Below are positions 56,539 to 64,000 of a DNA stretch of 64,000 nucleotides, one piece after another. The position numbers were made by a program, and so were the translations under genes. Each line of letters opens with the position of its first letter. Position 1 is the stretch's first letter. The DNA is from Lophium mytilinum (Eukaryota; Ascomycota; Dothideomycetes; Mytilinidiales; Mytilinidiaceae), in contig MU004201.1 in NCBI GenBank assembly GCA_010093605.1, positions 342,289 through 406,288 on the forward strand. The letters are read 5' to 3'. Below the pieces are notes generated by a model that did not search any database, had not been told where the DNA came from, and saw only the letters and a list, made by a program, of their open reading frames with translations.

Positions 56539-57060
56539 ATGGAAAAGACGGCAACACTGTTATATTACACGCACGTACCTACGCATAAGCCAGAGATAGA
56601 TTAGAATGAGCCCGATATTCTTGAAGGAGCTAGTAGTTATAAAACTCTATACAATACGCTAGTACTAGACCGCGGAAATCATCGAGAGAACCTCGAGAAC
56701 TACCTAAGATGGCGAGGGGACACCTAAGGAAGGCTTCGAAAGTCACTCAGAAGAGTGCGGAGAATATCTAAGGGCTCTACACGGTGGGATTACAATAGGA
56801 CATTAAGAAACGCTATAGGGTCGCCTTAGGGAGATGATACCGGAATCCGAACCAAAAGTGCTGCGGAGCCTTATAATGTTAAGATAATGTTGGGAGATTC
56901 CGGAAGCTCTAATAGACGTTTAGAGAGCGACTCCAGCAGTAATACAGGTAGAATAATTACGAGAAGTAACGATGGTATTAGAGATGATTTTTCTGCAGAT
57001 GGAGAAAACAATAATGAGAACGGCAAGGTTAAGAAAGGTTGCTGTCCCACGCTAATCTGA
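56539..57060 (+). pseudogene. Unknown basic protein gene, three TAA/TAG
   Basis: A 174-codon frame from ATG (56539) to TGA (57060) is interrupted by TAG, TAA and TAG. The product is hydrophilic: Arg-rich in the middle (GRLRKSLRRVRRISKG), then Ser/Asn/Asp-rich and presumably disordered, ending with lysines and two cysteines (KKGCCPTLI). The cysteine pair recalls lipidated tails but is not at the exact C-terminal spacing of a prenylation site. No family is recognised. Confidence 0.5.
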
Positions 57061-57307
57061 CCCGCGGTTCGTGATATTTAGCATAATATTACGCTGCCAC
57101 GAGAGCAGGCATATACAGAGCCAGGTGGCTAGGGTGTGCGCTAGTTATAATACTTTGTAGTGCTACGGTTTATTCTAACCTTCTAAAGGGCGGGAGTAGC
57201 CACGTGCTGAATTGTAGCGCGAGTCGTGGAGCGGTTGCCACTATCTGGGCATAGTGGCACAATATTACGTTTCGCCAACAGCGCGGGCGTGGCCGGCAGG
57301 CGGGATA

Positions 57308-57490
57308 CCGTATAGTTTCTGAACATACAGACGCCAGTCTTGGCAAGCCCGCTGATTCTCTAAACTCAACAGCGTTGGAAAGTGGGTCCTAGCGTCAATT
57401 CAGCTCGCTGGCGTTGACCTGATACGCTGAAAATTCATACTTAAAACAGCGCTGCCAAGACTAACGTCCGTATGTTTAGAAACTATAGGG
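57308..57490. mobile_element. TA-flanked MITE, about 183 bp
   Basis: The left end CCGTATAGTTTCTGAACATA continues ACAGACG. It is complementary to the right end, whose reverse complement reads CCCTATAGTTTCTAAACATA then CGGACG. Inner parts pair further through AGTCTTGGCA. TA dinucleotides flank both ends (57306-57307 and 57491-57492), as for Tc1/mariner-type insertions. Partial copies occur near 30447-30520 and perhaps 35700. Confidence 0.78.
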
Positions 57491-58290
57491 TAGTTATAAG
57501 GGAAATATGTTAGGTGCCCCTAGTGCTCAACGTCTAGCCTTAGCAGCTTCTATACCACGGCTAACTCCGAATTTTATTTAGCATCATCTTATAAAGCCGG
57601 AGATTCTTAGAACTATCTTTCTCGCCGCTCCGCTAGCGGTGTTCTAGAAGCTTAGACTCCCTAGGAACCGCCCACGCGTAGCGAAGATGATAAAGTACCG
57701 TTGACGAAGCCCGACTCTGCACCTCTACGTGGTGTTGCAGAGGAACGTTCCTCTCTCTTAGAGAGAGGGAGAGCTAGAGCAAAGCAGAGAAGCCTTTATT
57801 TACACGGCTGGCCACGGCCTAGTAAGGTCGCTGGGACGCCTGGCAATAACCGGTGGGCGAAGTGACTAGCTCCTAGGGAGTATACTAGGAGAAGACGGAG
57901 AGCTAGTTGTAGTGTTGGAGAGTAAAAGGAGAGCTTTAAATAACTGGCTAGCTCCCAGTAAGTAAGTTAAGACGCATTCTTCGATCTCCGCTATAGTCGT
58001 CCAGTCTGCCAGCGGAGTAACTTAGAGCGGCTCGGTTGCCCCAAATATATCCGCTATTCGCATCACTACTCTTTACCTGTAAGCTTGCAGGTGCACAATC
58101 TAAAGGCACGTTTTTAAGAGAGTGGGAATTATGTATACATTATAAAGGTGCCCGGAGGCACGTATATATGCATGTATCGGACGCCAAGTTCTATAATAAT
58201 TAGCCTCTCTAGGCTTACATACCTACCCCCTTATATATAAATGTGAAGTAGAAGCTGTAGTAGTTATTAACGTTGTAAGGTACTTGTAAG
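57491..58290. other. Non-coding stretch inside the inverted repeat
   Basis: No open frame of useful length. Purine-rich repeats of AGAGAGGGAGAGCTAGAG and GGAGAGCTAG type occur near 57755-57960. Nothing else is evident. Confidence 0.4.
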
Positions 58291-58495
58291 AGCAGTAATC
58301 CGAGCCCTCTAGCCCAATTATAAGATTAGATATAAGGGGGTGTAGATAGATAAAGAAAGGGGTGTATTATAAGTCAACAGGGGGTGTACTAGAACCCCTC
58401 CCTTAGTATAATTAAAATACATTTTATATATAATGCACATAGTACTAATTTAATTAGAATATCTATTATTTAGCATCTAGATATAGTTAGAATGT
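58291..58495. repeat. Right arm of the long inverted repeat
   Basis: Reverse complement of 48698-48895 with few differences, mostly transitions. Outside it the same 75-bp satellite continues, also inverted relative to the left block. Confidence 0.88.
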
Positions 58496-58905
58496 ATTTT
58501 ACACATAATGTAAGTAATATTAATTTATTTAGAATAACTATTATTTTATATCTAGATATATTTAGAATATAATTCTTTTATAAATATAAAAAACTAATTT
58601 ATCTAGAATATCTATTATTTAGTATATAGATATAATTAGAATATAAATAATAGTTATTCTATATAAGTTAGTACTACGTGTATTATATAAAAATTATATT
58701 CTAATTATATCTAGATACCAAATAATAGATATTTAAAATAAATTAGTACTACGTGCATTATATAAAAATTATATTCTAAATATATCTAGATACTAAATAA
58801 TAGATGTTCTAAATTTATCAATCTATATACGTTATATATAAGATCTATCTTAAGTATATCTACATAGTAAACAATAGATATTTTAGATAAATTAGTACTA
58901 TATGT
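58420..58905. repeat. AT-rich satellite (right block), changes orientation
   Basis: Five to six units of the 75-bp satellite. Up to about 58630 they are the reverse complement of the left block; from about 58640 they run in the same orientation as the left block, so the array folds back on itself. Confidence 0.8.
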
Positions 58906-58912
58906 TGCTCCA

Positions 58913-59248
58913 GGGTGTTTTCTTCAGCTCCTCTCGGTCGGGTTTCTCTCACTTTCACCTTGCGATTGGAGCAGACTTTTCTAAATCGCAGCTCCGTACT
59001 ATACCGCGAGGACATGGATCCAATAATCAAATCGGGAAAGTTGCAGATTGGTTTGATTGATTCGCCATCTAGAAATGGTATCCGATGGATCGATTGGTTG
59101 GTTTCGAGTCCTGCCCTAGGGTGTTTTCTTCAGCTGCTCCCAATCGGGTCTTTCTCGCTTTTAGCTTGCAATTTGAGCAGACGTTTCTAAATCGCAGCTC
59201 TATACTATAATGCGAGGACATAGATCCAACATCTAATCGGGAAAGAAT
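58913..59248. repeat. Tandem duplication, about 200-bp period
   Basis: The block with AGGGTGTTTTCTTCAGCT, GAGCAGAC and TTTCTAAATCGCAGCTC through AATCGGGAAAG occurs at 58915-59040 and again at 59113-59248, about 85% identical. The frame 58915-59190 spans both and has no recognised motif, so I do not call it a gene. Confidence 0.85.
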
Positions 59249-59433
59249 ACTAGCTTTAGATGAACGCGAGGCTATTATCTCTTCCTAAAGATTGTACGGT
59301 ATCAGTGCCTTTATTCTTTCTTAGTAACTTCTCCGGGCCTTTTAAGTAGCCACCAAGAGCTATTAACATAGTGGCAGGTGTGTTCCATCTTATACATTTG
59401 CGAGGTTTCTAGTTCGTGGCAGCTGTATTTTGA

Positions 59434-60192
59434 CGTATACGTTGTGAGGTTTGGAGGTTCCTGGTCCGTGGCAGCATTCGGTAGAGCTCGCTGCCTACTA
59501 CTTATCTAGCGGACTGGCAGGAAGCGTTCAACATTGCGCCGGATGGTAAGGCAGCTAAGTGGCGGACACAATACATATTGTCCAGAATCTTCGGTTTAAA
59601 TGACGGCCTAGGGACAGCTAGAAGAAAAACGGTCAGCTATATCGGAATCGCGTTTTTGGGGGGAGTTCGGGCCAAGGTACTTATATCCGGCGCGATCTGA
59701 TCTTATAGGGATTACCACTATTCTTAAACGCGCACTATTTCCTGTAGAACTTGCGTGCATTAAGTCGTTAATGGGTTTCATGTCTCCAGCATTCCCACAA
59801 CTCCGCTTTCACACGTGGTCCTCTTCCAGCAGATGCTACCAGCTTCTCAAACGATCCTCAGTCGCCTCAACCTGATCTCAGCCGCCCAGAACCTTTGGAA
59901 AGAAGTGGAGGCGCTAAGGCAGTGCTTTCAACAAGCCTTAGTATTGGTAAAGGGAGCTAGGGTGGATTGCAAAAGTCTTGTATTACTACTGCCTAGAGGA
60001 TCATCTTCCGCGCAATGCTGCCAGCTTAAGGCAATTGATAAACTCCTATTAGGCTTAGCAGGAGTTCAACTGTATATTACACCACGTACGCGGCTTTATA
60101 CATTGGGTAGTTTTCGTTATTTTTTATGCGTCGGGTATGTGTCTTCCCACTTACTGAAATTGGTTGGGGTCCACGGCACCATCACGAGCTAA
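59434..60192 (+). pseudogene. Unknown gene relic, several internal stops
   Basis: One frame between TGA (59431) and TAA (60192) carries three TAA/TAG and one TGA before a clean 125-codon end. Readable segments include YLADWQEAFNIAPDGKAAKW, YILSRIFGLNDGLGTARRK and a helical block SRLNLISAAQNLWKEVEALR that continues to KGARVDCKSL. The C-terminal half is hydrophobic. The start is unknown and no family is recognised. Confidence 0.45.
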
Positions 60193-61470
60193 ATGAAGGA
60201 CTTAGGATTGAGTAGAACGTTTTAGAAGGGACTACGCAATAAACACTAATCAAAATGGTAAGCCTTGCCATAGCGACGGTAACGAGGTCGTTTTAATACT
60301 ACTGCTTACTCTACTTGCATTAAATATGCGCGGAAAGCAATAGCTGCAAGGTAAGGCGCGTGAACGTGCTTTCGGGAGATTTCTTATAAAGCCGACTGCA
60401 ATTGTGTCTAGATATCTTTGATAAGGGGTCACGTTGTTATAGCGCATTTAGATCTAATACATCCGAAGTTCGTCTTTAAAGGCGAGTCGTCGCCATAGCC
60501 AATCACGCAGGAGAGTTTCGCGTTTCGAGTTCTTAAGGTTGTTTCTCTAATACTGAAGTACTCTACGAGGCTTTGCGAGCGCTAACACTGCACAGACTAC
60601 ACAGAACACCTAAATTCTCGCTGCTAAGTATGTTATTTTTAAACTTTGGGAATTCAGAGTCTACTGCCTAGATATTGGGCGTCTTGCAAACGAGCCGGAG
60701 CCATTACCAGAACGTTACTAGGTCTTAATTTACTATTTTTCGACAGATAGGAAGTATCGTGAAAAGGGTACGAGCAGAATCATCTGCACTTTGCGGTTGA
60801 CTGAGTGACTCCCAAGTACGCTAAGCCTTATCCGGAGGGCATTGGCTTCGCATATTCCTCTCCCCGCCCTTAGCCGACCCACGCCTGCTCGATAAGACAG
60901 CTGACCATCTATAGTATTCTAGTATCTGGACGTCACGCTATATAAGGATGGTTGCGTCTTATTTACTGTCACGGTCTAGATTATGGCATCTAAAATAAGG
61001 AACGTCTTTAATGCAGCTAAGGAGTCTTGCTTCACAATTACGCTCTTGGTTAAGTAATGGCTTCAAAACCATAAATAAGATCCTCGAACGCAGCCGAAAG
61101 GATATTTCTTGTTAAACCTAACCATTAAGACAACAGCAACCGTTAATTGGGTTTTGCTTTACGAGGGTCTTAACGGAACCAGCAAAAGAAGTCCTATATC
61201 CTACTCACGGTCCGATAACGGCAACGGAAGGTGTCTTTGGTTGGCATTACGGTTAAGGTTTAGACAATGGTGTTTAATATAACCAGTTACGAGTGGGAGA
61301 AAGTGATTGATTGAGTATAGAGGAGCAGTAACCTAAGAAGTAGCTATATACTATTAATTATGTGATACAGTTACGTAACTTTATTAAAAACTCCCCTTTG
61401 CGGCTTAAGCTGTAGGTAAGCCTTATTAAAACCCAGTGGGAAAAAGAGTGCCTGTTACGTCTCCCCTAGA
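60193..61470. other. Gap without a recognised gene
   Basis: One 65-codon minus-strand frame (60250-60447) is open but featureless. Elsewhere all frames are closed. Nothing could be assigned. Confidence 0.4.
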
Positions 61471-62420
61471 TCAAGCATAGGTGATATAAAGGAAGCCTTC
61501 AACCCTTGGATCTTTTTCTTTAATGATTCTATCTCCTCCAGCCATAATTTCCTTGATGAAGCCGAAAGCATAATTCATGCATTTATCGTTAGGTAAGCCT
61601 ACTGATTGAATATAGACGTCGTAAGTTCTGCGCTTTGCCAGGGCTTTATGGACTTGATACTGTCGATGGCTAAGCAGGTCTTTTCGTCCCTTTAGGCGTA
61701 GGTTGCCTTTTGTATCCGTGGTCTCTAGTGGGTGGTTAAGAAGGTCGCTGTTAAAGACATACAGCGCCTTACCGCCCTTAGAGCGCTTCCCGATAATTGC
61801 AACCCAGGCATGCTGATTTGTAGCCTTGTTAAATTCCATGTAGTCTTCGTGCCCTACTAGAGCATTTACAGATGCGATTATATAGGTGAATAGCCCAACT
61901 TGGATGTTTTAACCGTCTGTGGCGTAATTGACGAAGCCGGAGATAGTATTAAAGACCTGTGAATCGTCGAAGCCACCGGCAAGGATCTTCTTCATTCTGC
62001 GTTTTCCATCTTTATAGATGTAAGCTCCCTTTTTATCTACCTCTGGAGTTTAGTAGGTGTGTTGGATTGCCTTCTTCTTTGAGTCGCCACTGCTGTATGC
62101 AATGGGTACGGTGTGGAGACGAGGGCCGTTAGGATACTAGTTGACTGTATAGCGTAGCCAGGCTGCGATTTCAGTGCCTGTTGAGGTGCCTATTGGCTTA
62201 GCTAGGGGTCTTATATCCTAAGGATTAAACCGTTTTATTAAGTGCTCGTGCCGCGTAAGTGATAGAACGTAAGGAGGGTTTTTAAATAAGCTTCTAACGA
62301 AGTTTGCACAAAGTCTATGGGCCGAGAAATGGAGTCCCGAAGTAGAAGGGAATTCCAGAGTGGAGGGTTTGATTTGGAGGGCACGGTTTCTCCCCTTAAA
62401 CCGAGACTTGGAGGTACCGA
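61471..62420 (-). pseudogene. Possible Ulp1-like cysteine peptidase relic
   Basis: One frame of more than 300 codons with about five TAA/TAG ends at TAG (61471); the last 122 codons are clean. The C-terminal part has NQHAWVAIIGKRS, then ALYVFNSDLL, then YDVYIQSVGLPNDKCMNYAF. The order His-Trp, Asp, Gln, Cys with such spacing is reminiscent of Ulp1/C48-type peptidases, which cleave SUMO-like modifiers, but the Gln-Cys gap is longer than usual and no Asp-Cys-Gly is present. The N-terminal part, with GGFDDSQVFNTISGFVNYA, is unrecognised. The start has been lost next to the Copia element. The assignment is tentative. Confidence 0.4.
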
Positions 62421-62431
62421 GAGGCGAGGGT

Positions 62432-64000
62432 CGTCTATAGTGGAGCTTGTTGGACGACAGTAAGTCTAGGTAGGAGAGATAGCGCAGTACTAGTACCCTT
62501 GTGTGGGTGGCTGGGAGGGGTGGCTGGGGAGGGCGGCCAGGTGAGGTGAGGCCTTATAAGTGACGGGCGGTTTACCGAAACGCCCTGGTATTCTAGGAGG
62601 CGGCAAGGTATAGCTTTGTCTTCGATAAGCTTCCGCCGATGGCCTGTTTTGTACGCAAGGGCCTTGCAGCTAAGAGGACGGAGGTGAGAGACATCAGGCT
62701 TCGAGCCCCACCAACCTTCATAAGGGGTCATTTTTATTCGGGAATGCCGGGTAAGGTTACGGAGATAGGCGATAGACTTAACAATAAACGGCCAAAGGGT
62801 TTTAGAATACGTTCGGCATCTATTGTGGTATATGTGTATACGGCAATGATGCGAATTGTAACTTCCGCTATACCGTTTTGTTGGTATTAATCGGTGCCTG
62901 TTATTTTTATTTCAATTCCTTGGTCCCGGCAGAATTCCTGAACTAGATCGGACGTACTCTCTCCTGCTTAATTAAGGCGTACTCGATGGCAGCGTCGTTT
63001 AGGGCGCTCAAATGTCTCTAGTAGGTCCTTAAAGGCAGCTGGAAATCCAGTCTTGCCTTAAAGGGCTTTGACCCAGGTGTAGCCCGTAAAGTTATTAATA
63101 AAGACGGCGTGGTTTTCTAATCTATTATAGCCCTTGTTGAGACGGCTAGAAAGGTCGGTGTGGATGAACTCTAGCGGATACTCCCCTCTACGAGAGGGCA
63201 AATTATGCGGATTCTCGCGTTGCTTTGCCCGCACGCAGCTAATGCACATGCTATAGTGTGGTAATAGGCGCATGCCTATGACCAGCGCAGCTGTGTCTTG
63301 CAGGCTTTGCTCCCCTGGATGGCCAAATCGTGCATGCCAGGCTAGCAGCCGGTCATCCTTAATGCTGTAGGCTGGGAGGGTAATGTTAAAGCTATTCTAT
63401 ATAGTCTTTCCTCTCTAGAGGCGCAGGGGTAGGAGTCCGTATCGTTCGTCGGCATGGATGACACCTCCTGGAGCTAAGATAGCAACGCCAGTGTCTGTAA
63501 ATGCATACTCAGCTCCTTTACACTTAAGTTGAGATGGTGCAATAAGGTGGCACCCGGCGGTAGGGTTGTAAAGCGTGTCCTCCAGCATTAGCCAGACTAG
63601 TCGGCCATCAACATCGTAGGGAATTCGAGCAGTACCAATGTGTGTAGATGATGAACTGTTGCCTCCAAAACTAGCGGTTTCTTCGCTGTTGTAGGGTTGT
63701 AAGGTATTAGGAACAAAGAAAGTCTTGTTGTCCGTAGTGTGCTGATTACAGCCAGTATTAAAGAGCCAGTTTGCTTATAGAATTAACCGCGCGTTGCTAG
63801 CCACAAGGTGGATAATACCAGCTTCAGTGGGTGGTTTATAGGCCACTGTTGCCATTAGGCTAGGGTCGGCTTGCTTTTCTGCGTTCTTGTTTTCTCGACT
63901 CCTGCGGCGTCTGTCTCTCTCCACAGCAAATGCCTTTCTCTTGTCTGGGTGGAACCTCCTTGGGATTCAGGAATTTGCCGGTGACGAGATCGACGGGCTG
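62432..64000 (-). mobile_element. Ty1/Copia retrotransposon, protease-integrase part
   Basis: Read on the minus strand from the window edge: HPDKRKAF (the region after the zinc knuckle), the aspartic protease as WLFNTGCNQHTTDNK, the integrase zinc finger AWHARFGHPGEQSL through MCISCVRAKQ, then the integrase core start EFIHTDL. After a frameshift the typical TPYEGWWGSKPDVSHLRP block follows (62650-62731). Several TAA/TAG interrupt it, and the protease active-site aspartate is Asn here (NTG for D-T/S-G). The element is truncated near 62432; reverse transcriptase and terminal repeats are absent. It continues beyond the right edge. Confidence 0.88.

Noticed and set aside
58915-59190. 91-codon frame over the tandem duplication
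   Set aside because: It spans both repeat units and shows no protein-like features.

Overview
The window looks like accessory, repeat-rich DNA from a filamentous fungus, most probably an ascomycete (Pezizomycotina). I infer this from hAT and Ty1/Copia elements, fungal introns (GTACGT or GTATGT donors, a TACTAAC branch site), a kinesin-14-like motor, an SNF2-type ATPase, an Hsp70-like ATPase, a SET domain and a CENP-B/pogo-type DNA-binding domain. Strong C-to-T decay in CpA context also fits repeat-induced point mutation (RIP). In bases 1-300 I count 50 TpA against 9 CpA+TpG. No rRNA, tRNA or CRISPR array was seen.

Layout. 1-5171 is very AT-rich. It holds a fragment of one hAT element and a complete, heavily mutated hAT element (1675-5163, 8-bp target duplication CTTAAGTT). 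5172-42878 is an island of moderate GC carrying about 25 gene relics on both strands. Most have one reading frame broken only by TAA/TAG, with few frameshifts and no convincing introns. Recognised relics are a C-terminal-motor kinesin, an SNF2 ATPase, a CENP-B-type HTH protein and a zinc-finger/Hsp70-like fusion. The others are unrecognised and often rich in membrane segments or coiled coils. 42887-46493 is a second, much better preserved copy of the same hAT element in the opposite orientation (target duplication CTCCTCTT). 46494-48780 is AT-rich again: a Copia reverse transcriptase relic, a 58-bp minisatellite, a satellite of about 75 bp and an assembly gap (48174-48571).

A near-perfect inverted repeat of about 200 bp (around 48698-48895 and 58291-58495) encloses 9.4 kb with an almost intact unknown gene, an acidic-N-terminus gene, a SET-domain relic, an unknown basic gene and a TA-flanked hairpin element. 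Beyond it lie more satellite, a 200-bp tandem duplication, an unknown gene relic, a possible Ulp1-like peptidase relic and the protease-integrase part of a Copia element that runs off the end.

The TAA/TAG interruptions could suggest a changed genetic code. However, in the hAT transposase and the CENP-B-like protein several fall on tryptophans conserved in the family, internal TGA also occurs, and the load varies greatly from gene to gene. RIP-like mutation is therefore the better explanation. Only 17200-17760 has no internal stop at useful length, and 51883-52950 has just one, so few genes here are likely to work. Gene models below with many internal stops are frame reconstructions, not demonstrated genes.
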